This document shows, in pieces, positions 24,752-33,995 of a stretch of DNA of 56,027 nucleotides. The DNA is from Paenibacillus glycinis. GTDB lineage: Bacteria; Bacillota; Bacilli; Paenibacillales; Paenibacillaceae. The notes beneath the pieces were generated by a model. The model saw only the letters and a program-made list of their open reading frames with translations. It did not search any database and was not told the origin of the DNA. The translations under genes and the position numbers were made by a program. Position 1 is the stretch's first letter. Each line of letters begins with the position of its first letter. The stretch spans positions 1-56,027 of the forward strand of contig NZ_JAAAMV010000015.1 of the NCBI RefSeq assembly GCF_009909185.1, read 5' to 3'.

Positions 24752-27094
24752 GTGGAAAGCTTCAAACGCAAGACGCCGGAAGAAATTTTGCAGTCCATCT
24801 CCAAGCTGCACCGGGGAACGCTGAAGATCTACATCGGACCCGTCAGCGGATCGGGGAAAACGTACCATATGCTCCGGGAAGGCCAGATGCTCCGGCAGCA
24901 GGGCGTCGACGTGGTCATCTGCGCGGTCTCGACGCTGCAGCGGCCGGAGACGGTGGAGCAGATCGGGGACCTTGAGCGGGTGCCGAGCATTCATTGGTAC
25001 CGGGACGGCGTCGAATGCAAGGACCTGAATCTCGACGCGCTGCTGGCGCGCAACCCGGAGGTCGTGCTGGTGGACGGCCTCGCTCACCGGAACTGCTCCG
25101 ATTCGCGATTCGCCACGCGGCTCGAGGACATCAAGTTCCTGCTCGGCCACGGCATCAGCGTCATCACGACGGTGAACGTCTACGAGCTGGAAGGCTACAC
25201 GGAGCTGGCCCAGAAGCTGACGGGCATCGAGGTGAAGCATACGGTGCCGACGGACACGCTGGAGCTGGCGGACGAGGTCAGGCTGATCGACGTGACGCCG
25301 GAGACGATCCTGAGCCGGCTGGCGGAGGGCCATCTGAGCGGCAGCCTGGATAAGTCCGTCTTCAAGCGCGGCAATCTCGGCGTGCTGCGCGAGCTCGCGC
25401 TGCGGCTCGTCGCCGAGGACGTCGGCGATTCGCTGCGCGAACATCGCGAAGAGCAGGGACTGATCGGTCCGACGGGCACGGGCGAACGGATTCTAGTCTC
25501 GGCGCAGTATCATTGGAACGGCTCGATCTACGTCCGCCGCGGCCAGCAGATCGCCAAGCGGCTGAACGGCGAGCTGATGGTCGTGACGTTCCGCGACATG
25601 AAGCGCAAGCTATCCAAAGAAGCGGCGACTTTTCGGCGCAATATGATCAAGCTGGTCGAGAAGGTCGGCGGCGAATTCGAGGAGCTAAGCTTCCGCAATC
25701 GTCGCGTCCTCCCGAGAACGCTCGTGAATTATGCCGTCGCTCATCAAGTGACCCGCATCGTCATGGGACATACGAAGCGAACCCGTTGGCAGGATTTCTT
25801 GTACGGCTCCATCGTCAACCAGTTGTTGAAGCGGGCGCGCAACATCGACGTGTTCCTCATGGCGGACCGGTCGGAACGAGAAGGGGAGCGCGTGATTCCC
25901 GCAAATATCGCTTCCGCCGTGCAGCAGCCTTACCGGAGGCTGAGCGAACAGGAAGTGACCGAACGGATCGGGGAAATCAAGCGGGGCACGTTCAAGGTCT
26001 ACATCGGGGCGGCGCCCGGCGTCGGCAAGACGTATACGATGCTTCGGGAAGGCAATGACTTGCTGCGCAAGGGCATCGACGTGCGGATCGGCTTGTTGGA
26101 GACGCATGGCCGCCAGGAGACGGTCGCCCAAATCGGGGGACTGTCGCTGATGCCGAGGGAACGCATCCAATATCAAGGCGTCTCGCTCGAGGAGATGGAT
26201 ACCGACGCGATCATCGCGGCTTGCCCCGAGGTGGTGCTCGTGGACGAACTGGCCCATACGAACGTTCCCGGCAGCCGGAACAAGAAGCGGTACGAGGACG
26301 TGCAGGAGATCTTGAATGCCGGCATCTCGGTCATCACGACCGTCAATGTCCAGCATCTGGAAAGCCTGAACGATGCGGTGGAGCAGATCACGGGCATTCG
26401 CGTTCGCGAAACGGTGCCGGACAGTATCCTGCAGATGGCGGATGAAGTACAATTGATTGACGTGGCGCCCGAAGCGCTCCAGCACCGGATGCGCGAAGGG
26501 AAGATCTATGCGGCGGCAAAGATCGATCAAGCGCTCTCGAATTTTTTCAAGACGGGCAACCTCATCGCGCTGCGCGAGCTGGCGCTGCGGGAAATCGCCG
26601 ACGACGTGGACGAACGGCTGGAGTCGCTTGAACGAAAGAATTCGCTTCGCGGGCCGTGGCGAAGACGGGAAAGCATTTTCGTTTGCGTCAACGATACGCC
26701 TTACGCGCAGCGTCTCGTGAGGCGCGGCTTCCGGACCGCGTACCGGCTAAAGGCGCCCTGGTGCGTAAATTACGTGCTTGTCGGGGATAAGGGCGGCGGC
26801 GAAGGCTTGCATGGCGAGTTGGCGGCCTTGGAACGGCTGACGGTCAGGCTGGGCGGCAAATTCTGCGTGCACCGAGCCGAATCGCGAAAAGAAATCGCGG
26901 CCACGTTGGCGGCCCAAGCCAATAAAACGGAAGCCACGCAGCTCATTATCGGGCAATCCCGGATTTCATGGTGGGATGCGTTTCTGCACGGCTCGGTCGT
27001 GAAGAATCTGATCGCGTCGTCCAGGGATCGGGATATCTTGATCGTCGCGGATCATGATGCGAAAGAAGGGGAAGACAGTCGCGGCAACCGCTGA
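24752..27094 (+). CDS. KdpD sensor protein with two tandem KdpD-Usp modules, no kinase domain
   Basis: A 780-residue cytosolic protein from the GTG at 24752, which has AGAGGGGGA 10 bases upstream; the TTG at 24710 lacks such a site. It contains the KdpD sensor domain plus Usp-like domain twice. Module 1 (about 1-370) has Walker A GPVSGSGKT (K36) but DGLAHRNCSDSR in place of the conserved DELAHTNVPGSR. Module 2 (about 385-780) is canonical: GAAPGVGKT with K426 and DELAHTNVPGSRNKKRYEDV. Both end in a Usp domain (MGHTKRTRWQDFLYGSIV; GQSRISWWDAFLHGSVV). The Usp domain of Staphylococcus KdpD binds c-di-AMP. The kinase half follows as a separate, overlapping gene. Confidence 0.85.
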   Translation: MESFKRKTPEEILQSISKLHRGTLKIYIGPVSGSGKTYHMLREGQMLRQQGVDVVICAVSTLQRPETVEQIGDLERVPSIHWYRDGVECKDLNLDALLARNPEVVLVDGLAHRNCSDSRFATRLEDIKFLLGHGISVITTVNVYELEGYTELAQKLTGIEVKHTVPTDTLELADEVRLIDVTPETILSRLAEGHLSGSLDKSVFKRGNLGVLRELALRLVAEDVGDSLREHREEQGLIGPTGTGERILVSAQYHWNGSIYVRRGQQIAKRLNGELMVVTFRDMKRKLSKEAATFRRNMIKLVEKVGGEFEELSFRNRRVLPRTLVNYAVAHQVTRIVMGHTKRTRWQDFLYGSIVNQLLKRARNIDVFLMADRSEREGERVIPANIASAVQQPYRRLSEQEVTERIGEIKRGTFKVYIGAAPGVGKTYTMLREGNDLLRKGIDVRIGLLETHGRQETVAQIGGLSLMPRERIQYQGVSLEEMDTDAIIAACPEVVLVDELAHTNVPGSRNKKRYEDVQEILNAGISVITTVNVQHLESLNDAVEQITGIRVRETVPDSILQMADEVQLIDVAPEALQHRMREGKIYAAAKIDQALSNFFKTGNLIALRELALREIADDVDERLESLERKNSLRGPWRRRESIFVCVNDTPYAQRLVRRGFRTAYRLKAPWCVNYVLVGDKGGGEGLHGELAALERLTVRLGGKFCVHRAESRKEIAATLAAQANKTEATQLIIGQSRISWWDAFLHGSVVKNLIASSRDRDILIVADHDAKEGEDSRGNR

Positions 27095-28631
27095 GAGCAA
27101 ACGAATCACATTCAAGCCTTATGTATGGATAACGATCGGAATCGCAGGTTTGACATCCCTTTTTCATGTGTTGGGCTTTATCTTCGATGACGTCAACATC
27201 GCGCTTATTTATTTGTTTCCGATCCTGTTCAGCGCCGTGTATTGGGGCATCGCGCCTTCGTTCTACGCGGCGTCCGCGGGCGTCCTGGCATTCGATTATT
27301 TCTTCGTTCCGCCCTTTCTGAGCTTTACCGTCCAGGACCTCAGGTACGTGCTTTCGTTCGCCGTGTATTTGGCGGTGGCGGCGCTCACCGCTACGCTCGC
27401 CGCCCGGTTGAGGCAGCAGGTAAAGCTGTCCAAGCAGCGGGAAGCCAACACGGCGGCCCTTTATTCGTTAAGCCGGCAAATCACCGCCATAGGCGATATC
27501 CAAGTGCTGCTGGACAATATCATCTCGCGCGTATACGAGACCGTCCAGACGTACGTGGCCATTTACTTGCCCGACGACAAGACGGAGCTGCGGCGGGCGG
27601 CTTGGGCGCCCGCGGAGCTTGGCATCGACGAAAGCGAATCCGCGATGGCGATCGCCATGCTGTCGTTCCGGCACGGGGAGATGGCAGGCAAGGGCACGCG
27701 CACGCTGAAAGACTTCTCGGGGTTGTTCGTGCCTCTGCGAACCGAAGAGCGGACCTTCGGCGTGATGGTCATCCGTACGGGGAACGAGGACGAGGCGCTG
27801 TCGGCGGAGGAGCTTAACCTGCTGGAGGCGTTCGGCGGGTTGGCCGCCAGCGCGATCGCCCGCATCAAGCTGAGCGAGGAAGCGAAGCTGGCGCATCTGA
27901 CGGCGGAATCCGAGCGGATCCGGACGGCGCTGCTCGACTCGGTATCCCACGAGCTGCGCACCCCGCTCGCCACCATCATCGGCTCGGCGTCTGCGCTCAT
28001 GGAGGGCGACGAGGTGTTTTCTTCCGCCGACCGGGTGGAGCTGCTCGGCACGGTGCGCGACGGCGCGCTGCGGATGAACCGGCTGGTCACCAACCTGCTC
28101 GGCATGGTGAGGCTCGAGAGCGGCATGCTGGCGCTGCGCCGGGATTGGTGCGACGCCGAGGATATTCTCGGCGTCGTGCTGTCGCAGGTGAAGGGCTTCC
28201 AGCAGGACCGGCGCATCGTCGTGAAGCTGCCGGATCCGGCGCCGTATTTTCCGGGCGACGAGGTGCTGCTGGAGCAGGTGCTGGTCAACGTCGTCAGCAA
28301 TGCGATCAAGTATTCGCCGGACGGCAGCGAGATCGTCATCGCGGTCCGGCAGACGGGGCCGTGGGTGCGGATCTCGGTGGCGGACGAAGGCATCGGCATC
28401 GCGGAAGACGACCGCGATCGGGTGTTCGATAAATTTTACCGGGGCGCCGACGTGAACGGCACGACCGGCACGGGACTCGGGCTCGCCATCTGCAAAGGCA
28501 TCGTGGAAGCCCACGGCGGGACCATCGCCGCGGGGCCGCGCGCGGGGAAGGGCACGGTCGTGACGATCGCGCTGCCGGCCGGAGACCCCGGGCTGCCGGA
28601 GGATTGGGAGCGCAAGGAGGAGGAAGCATAA
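27054..28631 (+). CDS. KdpD C-terminal half: membrane histidine kinase (DUF4118-GAF-HisKA-HATPase)
   Basis: A 525-residue protein equal to the second half of a standard KdpD. Four closely spaced membrane helices (about 25-120, DUF4118) precede a GAF-like domain (about 140-280), HisKA with H299 in SVSHELRTPLA, and HATPase_c (NVVSNAIKYSPDG, DEGIGI, GTGLGLAI). It should phosphorylate KdpE in the next gene. Its ATG lies 41 bases inside the preceding sensor gene in another frame, with no clear ribosome binding site, so expression may depend on coupling. A stop in this frame at 27039 limits any upstream extension. Confidence 0.88.
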   Translation: MMRKKGKTVAATAESKRITFKPYVWITIGIAGLTSLFHVLGFIFDDVNIALIYLFPILFSAVYWGIAPSFYAASAGVLAFDYFFVPPFLSFTVQDLRYVLSFAVYLAVAALTATLAARLRQQVKLSKQREANTAALYSLSRQITAIGDIQVLLDNIISRVYETVQTYVAIYLPDDKTELRRAAWAPAELGIDESESAMAIAMLSFRHGEMAGKGTRTLKDFSGLFVPLRTEERTFGVMVIRTGNEDEALSAEELNLLEAFGGLAASAIARIKLSEEAKLAHLTAESERIRTALLDSVSHELRTPLATIIGSASALMEGDEVFSSADRVELLGTVRDGALRMNRLVTNLLGMVRLESGMLALRRDWCDAEDILGVVLSQVKGFQQDRRIVVKLPDPAPYFPGDEVLLEQVLVNVVSNAIKYSPDGSEIVIAVRQTGPWVRISVADEGIGIAEDDRDRVFDKFYRGADVNGTTGTGLGLAICKGIVEAHGGTIAAGPRAGKGTVVTIALPAGDPGLPEDWERKEEEA

Positions 28632-28632
28632 C

Positions 28633-29340
28633 ATGACGACAACCAGCGGCGCGCGGATTCTCGTCGTGGACGACGAGCCGCAGATCATCAAGCTCTTGAA
28701 GGTCACGCTGAAGGCGCATCAATTCGAGGTGCTGGAGGCCGCGACCGGGGAGGCGGGCATCTACCAGGCGAGCATGAATCATCCCGATTTGATCGTGCTC
28801 GATCTGGGGCTGCCGGACATTCCGGGCATCGAAGTGCTGCGGCGCATTCGGGATTGGTCCCGGATCCCGATCATCGTGCTGACGGCGAAGGACCGGGAAG
28901 CGGACAAGATCGAAGCCCTCGACGGCGGCGCGGACGATTACGTGACCAAGCCGTTCGGGATGGGCGAGCTGGTCGCCCGCATTCGCGTCGCGCTGCGCCA
29001 TTCGGGCAACGCCCAGCAGGAGCCGGTGCTGCGCTTCGGGCGGCTCGTCGTCGATCTCGCGCAGCGGCTCGTGGAGCTGGACGGCAGCCGCGTGAAGCTT
29101 ACGCCGACGGAGTACGAGCTGCTCAAGATACTGGCCTCCAACGCGGGCAAGGTGATCACCCAGCGGCACCTGCTGCAGCAGGTGTGGGGCGGCCATCATC
29201 ACGAGTCGGACAGCCATTATCTGCGCATCTACATCGGTCATCTGCGCAAGAAGCTCGAGGAAGACCCGACGCGTCCGAAATTCATCGAGACGGAGCCGGG
29301 CATCGGCTACCGCTTCCTGCTGCAGGATCAGGGGGAGTAG
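28633..29340 (+). CDS. kdpE: KdpE response regulator (OmpR family)
   Basis: A 235-residue regulator: receiver domain 1-120 (D13/D14, phosphoacceptor D57 in LIVLDLGLPD, K107 in TKPF) and an OmpR/PhoB winged helix at about 135-232 (LTPTEYELLKIL, YIGHLRKKLE, IGYRF). It would be phosphorylated by the kinase encoded one base upstream and activate kdp transcription at low K+ or high osmolarity. AAGGAGGAGG sits inside the kinase end. Confidence 0.93.
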   Translation: MTTTSGARILVVDDEPQIIKLLKVTLKAHQFEVLEAATGEAGIYQASMNHPDLIVLDLGLPDIPGIEVLRRIRDWSRIPIIVLTAKDREADKIEALDGGADDYVTKPFGMGELVARIRVALRHSGNAQQEPVLRFGRLVVDLAQRLVELDGSRVKLTPTEYELLKILASNAGKVITQRHLLQQVWGGHHHESDSHYLRIYIGHLRKKLEEDPTRPKFIETEPGIGYRFLLQDQGE

Positions 29341-29502
29341 CGATTCCGCGAACGATTCCGGGCACGTCGCGGAGAACGGCGAGGCGCGATTGCAGCAACA
29401 ATCGCGGGTATATCGGAGAACGTTCATGCGCGGTCGCGGGAACGGGCCGTGCCCGATTCAAGAAACGGCCGCGCGCTCTGATGAACGCCTGCGCCCGTTT
29501 CC

Positions 29503-29533
29503 GGCCGAGGCCGAGTCTCGTTCCGCCTCGGCC
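29503..29533. other. Perfect 9-bp hairpin in the kdpE downstream region
   Basis: GGCCGAGGC (29503-29511) and GCCTCGGCC (29525-29533) enclose a 13-base loop. No T run; it directly precedes the bidirectional terminator. Confidence 0.5.
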
Positions 29534-29540
29534 TGATTAC

Positions 29541-29579
29541 ACGGCAAAAAGGCAGCCTGCTCAGGCTGCCTTTTGCCGT
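29541..29579. terminator. Bidirectional terminator between kdpE and the glycosyltransferase
   Basis: ACGGCAAAAAGGCAGCCTG (29541-29559) is the inverted complement of CAGGCTGCCTTTTGCCGT (29562-29579), with one extra A. The GC core GGCAGCC/GGCTGCC is flanked by A runs on one side and T runs on the other, so it can terminate both convergent transcripts. Confidence 0.9.
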
Positions 29580-29630
29580 TCGCGGCTGCCGTCATGGCCG
29601 GCCGCCGCTTCTGTTTCCTCCCCATCCCCG

Positions 29631-30320
29631 TCAATTCACGTAACGGCGATAACGCTTCGTCTTGCGCACCATCCTGCACTGCGACATGTAGCGCCGCATG
29701 CTTTTTTTCTGCGTGTGGCTGCCGGAATTTTTGCGGCGGATGCAGACGTAATGCTTCCTGGACAAGGAATACAGCCGTATGCCCCTGCGGTGGCAGCGTC
29801 CGAGCCAGCCGGCGTCGGTGCCGACCTTTTTGAATTCGGGAAAGGGGACCCGTTTCCAAACCGATCTCCGGAAGACCAGCGTGCCGCCTTTGAGGCTGCG
29901 CGTATAGGTGCGTTCGCCGCCGGGGCGATACAGCATCAGCGCCCGCTTCGATTTAAAGTAGACATAAGCCGTGCGCTTGCCGACGACGCCCGCTTTGCCC
30001 CCTTTGATGGCGCGGGCGGCTTCCCGCAGGAATTTGGGGCCGTAGTAATCGTCGTCGTCGAACTTGGCGACGAGGCCTTTGCTGGCCCTTTTAATGGCGT
30101 AGTTCAGGCATTTGCCGAGCTTGTATTTTTGCTTGACCCTGAATACGCGGACTTTGTTCCTCGGATAGCGCTTCGCTCGTTTCCGGTAGCGTTTGAGCTT
30201 CAGTTTGTCGTTGTTCAGGACGATGATCATTTTCTTGTCCTTCCATTTCTGCCGGTCGAAATTATCGAACACGTTGTCGATGCACGAGGATCTGATCGTG
30301 CACGTGATCACGGTAATCAT
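29631..30320 (-). CDS. Glycosyltransferase family 2-like protein
   Basis: A 229-residue putative GT-A transferase. An N-terminal ITVITCTIRSSCIDN strand-loop and the metal-binding acidic cluster AKFDDDDYY (about residues 86-94) match family 2 glycosyltransferases that use nucleotide-sugar donors. The C-terminal part is strongly basic (RRYMSQCRMVRKTKRYRRYVN), perhaps for binding membranes or anionic polymer. No membrane segment. GGAGA lies 10 bases before the ATG. It is a single gene with no glycan cluster around, so acceptor and product are unknown. Confidence 0.8.
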   Translation of the reverse strand: MITVITCTIRSSCIDNVFDNFDRQKWKDKKMIIVLNNDKLKLKRYRKRAKRYPRNKVRVFRVKQKYKLGKCLNYAIKRASKGLVAKFDDDDYYGPKFLREAARAIKGGKAGVVGKRTAYVYFKSKRALMLYRPGGERTYTRSLKGGTLVFRRSVWKRVPFPEFKKVGTDAGWLGRCHRRGIRLYSLSRKHYVCIRRKNSGSHTQKKSMRRYMSQCRMVRKTKRYRRYVN

Positions 30321-30571
30321 GGATTATCATCTCCGTTTGGCGTAAGTGCAAGCTCTGCTTTCATAGGCATTCTTTGTAGGATATGAGCGGACGACCGGGC
30401 GAGGCACGGCGTATTCACCCATTTCTCGCCGCGTCGGACGTTGCCGGGGCTGCCCCTCATTCGTTCGGGGAACGATCCATTCGCCGATTCGTCACCGCTG
30501 GAAGAAGAAAAGGCATGGACGATTGCCGTCCCGATCGGCTACTCTTAGGGGAGCGGGAGGGGGATGAACGG

Positions 30572-32197
30572 ATGTACAAAGCCATTATCGTGGATGACGA
30601 AGCCGTCGTCCGCGTCGGACTGAAGAATACGATCCAGTGGCGGGAGCACGGCTTCGAGCTTGCCGGCGATTACGCCAACGGGCGCGACGCTTGGGAGGCG
30701 ATCGAGCAGGACAAGCCGGATCTCGTCATTTCCGATATCAGCATGCCCTTCATGGACGGCCTGGAGCTTGCCGGCCTGATTGCCGCCAGCTATCCTTATA
30801 TCAAGGTGATCATCCTGACCGGTTTCGACGAATTCGAATACGCCCAGCAGGCGCTGCGCCTGAAGGTATCGGATTTCGTCCTGAAGCCGATCACCGCGCG
30901 CGAGATCCGGGGGCTGCTCGACAAGGCCCGGAGCGAGATGGACGAGGAGCGGCAGCGCCGCGAAGACCTCAGCCGACTGCAAAGCCAGCTGAAGCAGAGC
31001 GTGCCGCTGCTTCGGGAGCGGTTCCTGGAACGGCTCGTCGCCGTCGGCCTCGGCAAGGCGGAGATCGAGGACCGCTTCGCGTATTTCGGCCTGCCGCCGC
31101 TCGGCGCGGGCTCCGTCGCCGTCGTGGCCGACATCGACGACTTCGGCGACCGCGAGCTGCTCTCGTACGCGCATGACGTTGAATTTTTGCGGTTCGCCGC
31201 TTTCGATATCTTCGAGGAAATCGCCGGGCGCGAGAACGCGATCGTCTTCCGCACCCGCGAGGAACGGATGGTCGTGATCCTGACCGGCGAGGGAGACGGC
31301 AACGAGCTTTACGAAACCGCTTTCCGTTACGCGGAGGAAGCGCGCCATCACATCGAGAAATTCCTCAGCTTCACGGTGACGGCCGGCATCGGGCGCATCG
31401 TCCCGTCCGCCGAGCTGCTGCCTGACTCGTACAAGGGCGCCCTGTCGGCGCTCGATTACCGGTTTCTCCACGGCAAGAACCGCGTGCTCAGCATCCTCGA
31501 CCTGGAGGGGCGGCCGGAAGCCGCGCCGCCCGCGGCCATGGCCTGGGACCGCAAGCTCGTGTCCGCCGTCAAGACCGGCTCCATCCGCGAGGCGCAGGAG
31601 CTGATCGAACGCGGCATCGCGGAGCTCAAGCAGTCGCGCGTGCCGATCGAGACCTGCTTCCTGCAGATGCAGAAGGTCGTCCTCTCGCTCATGAACGCGA
31701 TCCAGGAGGTCGTGCCGCATGACCGCGAGGCGTCGATCGACAGCCAGATGATGCTCATGGAAGTGTACCGGTTCAAGACGCTCGACGAGATCGAGGCGTG
31801 GCTGAAGCAGGTCGTAAGCGCCGTCATGACGGAAATCGCCGAGAACCGGAACCATTTTACGAATGCGCAGATTCACAAGGCGGTCGAGTACATCGAGACG
31901 AACTACGCCAACGACAAAATGTCGCTGCAGGACCTGTGCCGCCACGTGCTCATGAGCACCAGCTATTTCAGCCTCGTGTTCAAGCAGCACACGGGCGAGA
32001 CGTTCGTCGAATATTTGACGGGCGTCCGGATCGCCAAGGCGAAGGAGCTGCTCCGGTCCACGAGCCTGAAATTCTACGAGATCGCCGCGGAGGTCGGGTA
32101 CGGCGACCCGAATTATTTCAGCATCCTGTTCAAAAAACGGGCCGGCATGACCCCGAAGGACTACCGAGACGGGCCGGCAAAGGAGAGCGGAACCTGA
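30572..32197 (+). CDS. YesN-type response regulator, AraC-family output (locus B)
   Basis: A 541-residue regulator with a receiver domain at 1-120 (D8/D9, phosphoacceptor D55 in LVISDISMPFMDG, K105 region FVLKPI), a central region, and a C-terminal AraC double helix-turn-helix (about 435-535; SLQDLCRHVLMSTSYFSLVF, YGDPNYFSILFKKRAGMTPK). The ATG at 30572 follows GGGAGGGGG by 8 bases; the frame upstream to 30383 is open by chance. The kinase gene starts one base after its stop. It likely activates the transport genes downstream. Confidence 0.93.
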   Translation: MYKAIIVDDEAVVRVGLKNTIQWREHGFELAGDYANGRDAWEAIEQDKPDLVISDISMPFMDGLELAGLIAASYPYIKVIILTGFDEFEYAQQALRLKVSDFVLKPITAREIRGLLDKARSEMDEERQRREDLSRLQSQLKQSVPLLRERFLERLVAVGLGKAEIEDRFAYFGLPPLGAGSVAVVADIDDFGDRELLSYAHDVEFLRFAAFDIFEEIAGRENAIVFRTREERMVVILTGEGDGNELYETAFRYAEEARHHIEKFLSFTVTAGIGRIVPSAELLPDSYKGALSALDYRFLHGKNRVLSILDLEGRPEAAPPAAMAWDRKLVSAVKTGSIREAQELIERGIAELKQSRVPIETCFLQMQKVVLSLMNAIQEVVPHDREASIDSQMMLMEVYRFKTLDEIEAWLKQVVSAVMTEIAENRNHFTNAQIHKAVEYIETNYANDKMSLQDLCRHVLMSTSYFSLVFKQHTGETFVEYLTGVRIAKAKELLRSTSLKFYEIAAEVGYGDPNYFSILFKKRAGMTPKDYRDGPAKESGT

Positions 32198-32198
32198 C

Positions 32199-33977
32199 AT
32201 GCCGAGAGAACGCCCGCTTCGCCTGCCGATCTTTCCGCTCAAGAGCATCCAGTCCAGCATTTCGTTCGCGTTCTCGTGCGTCATCCTGGCCGCGATCCTC
32301 TCGATCAGCCTCATCAGCTACCAGCTGTCCGTCGGCGCGGTCGAGAAAAATTCGCAGGGCTACATCGAGGAAATCATCAAACAGGTCAACACGAACATCC
32401 AGTCCTACGTCGACAACATGGAGAACATCTCCCTGCTCGCGATGACGAGCAAGGACGTGAAATATTACATCTCGGACAACAGCTTCATCAGCCCCGAGGA
32501 GCGCCGGCCGTACGAGAAGCGCATCTCGGATCTGTTCCAAGCCATTCTCTACACCCGGCAGGACATCGCGAACCTGATGGTGTTCGGCTACAACGGCCGG
32601 TTCGTCTCCGACCGCCGGATCACGGATCTCAACCCGAACGCCGACATCGCGCAGCAGGCCTGGTACAAGGACGCGAAGGCGGCCGGCGGGAGATCCGTCA
32701 TCTCCGCGCCGCATATCCAGAACATCATCCAGAACGAATACCGCTGGGTCGTCTCGCTCAGCCGCGAGCTGAAGAGCACCGACGGCATCACGGCGGAGGG
32801 CGTGTTTCTGGTCGACCTGAACCTGAGCGTCATCAACGACCTCGCGAGCAACATCAACCTCGGCAAGCGCGGCTACGTGTTCATCGTCGACCGGAAGGGC
32901 AACATCGTCTATCATCCGCAGCAGCAGCTCATCAACAGCAACCTGACCGCGGAGCTCATCCCCGAGGTGACCGCGGCGAAGAGCGGCAGCTCGTTCATCG
33001 CCGACGACGACAAGGGCAAGCGCATCTACTCCATTCAGGATACGAGCTTCGGCTGGAAGATCGTCGGCGTCGCGTATACGGACGACCTGATCGCAAGCAA
33101 GGGCACGATCCGGAATTCCATCCTGCTGTACGCGCTGTGCGGACTCGGCATCTCGCTCTTGATCTCGTTCTGGCTGTCCTACCGTCTGTCCCGGCCGATC
33201 CGGAATTTGCAGGCGGACATGAAGCTCGTGGAACGGGGGAACTTCGGCATTCAAACCGAGATCGGCCAGATGAACGAGATCGGGCAGCTCGGACGGACGT
33301 TCAACATGATGGTCGGCCGCATCAAGACGCTCATGGACGAGATCATCCAGAACCAGGAGAGCAAGCGCAAGAGCGAGCTGCAGCTGCTGCAGGCGCAGAT
33401 CAATCCGCATTTTTTGTACAACACGCTCGATTCCATCGTCTGGATGGCGGAGCAGAAGCAGCACGAGGAGGTCGTCCTCATGACGTCGGCGCTCGCGAAG
33501 CTGTTCCGGGCGAGCATCACGAAGGATCAGGAGATCGTCCCGATCCGCGTGGAAGCCGAGCATATCGCGAATTATTTGCTCATCCAGAAGATGCGCTACG
33601 AGAGCCAGCTGGATTACGAGATCGACATCGCGGACGACATCATGCGGAACAAGACGCTGAAGATCCTGCTCCAGCCTTTCGTCGAGAACGCCATCTACCA
33701 CGGCATCCGGGGCAGCGCCGACAAAGGGCTGATCGCGATCCGCGGCATGCGGGTCGGCGACAACGTCGTGTTCGAGGTCGAGGACAACGGACAAGGCATG
33801 ACGCCGGAGCAGCTGCAGCGTCTGCTGCTTCCCGAAGACGGGGAAGACCGCAAAGGCATCGGCATCCGCAACGTCGACGAACGGATCAAGCTCTATTTCG
33901 GCCGCGAATACGGCGTTCACATTCGCAGCGAGCGCGAAGTCGGCACCTGCGTGACGATCACGATCCCCATACTCTAA
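32199..33977 (+). CDS. YesM-type sensor histidine kinase (locus B)
   Basis: A 592-residue membrane kinase: TM1 about 22-44, an extracellular double-Cache-like domain (about 50-300), TM2 about 308-330, HAMP, phospho-His H404 in QINPHFLYNTLDSI, and HATPase_c (QPFVENAIYHG, EDNGQGM, GIGIRNV). AAGGAGAG in the end of the regulator gene serves as ribosome binding site. It likely forms a three-part sensor with the membrane-anchored binding protein encoded 18 bp downstream. Confidence 0.93.
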   Translation: MPRERPLRLPIFPLKSIQSSISFAFSCVILAAILSISLISYQLSVGAVEKNSQGYIEEIIKQVNTNIQSYVDNMENISLLAMTSKDVKYYISDNSFISPEERRPYEKRISDLFQAILYTRQDIANLMVFGYNGRFVSDRRITDLNPNADIAQQAWYKDAKAAGGRSVISAPHIQNIIQNEYRWVVSLSRELKSTDGITAEGVFLVDLNLSVINDLASNINLGKRGYVFIVDRKGNIVYHPQQQLINSNLTAELIPEVTAAKSGSSFIADDDKGKRIYSIQDTSFGWKIVGVAYTDDLIASKGTIRNSILLYALCGLGISLLISFWLSYRLSRPIRNLQADMKLVERGNFGIQTEIGQMNEIGQLGRTFNMMVGRIKTLMDEIIQNQESKRKSELQLLQAQINPHFLYNTLDSIVWMAEQKQHEEVVLMTSALAKLFRASITKDQEIVPIRVEAEHIANYLLIQKMRYESQLDYEIDIADDIMRNKTLKILLQPFVENAIYHGIRGSADKGLIAIRGMRVGDNVVFEVEDNGQGMTPEQLQRLLLPEDGEDRKGIGIRNVDERIKLYFGREYGVHIRSEREVGTCVTITIPIL

Positions 33978-33995
33978 CCGAAGGAAGAACGCCTC

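Noticed and set aside
27054..27094. Programmed -1 frameshift joining the two KdpD halves
   Set aside because: The kinase frame is +1 relative to the sensor frame, so a -1 shift would not join them; an ordinary overlap or an indel is more likely.
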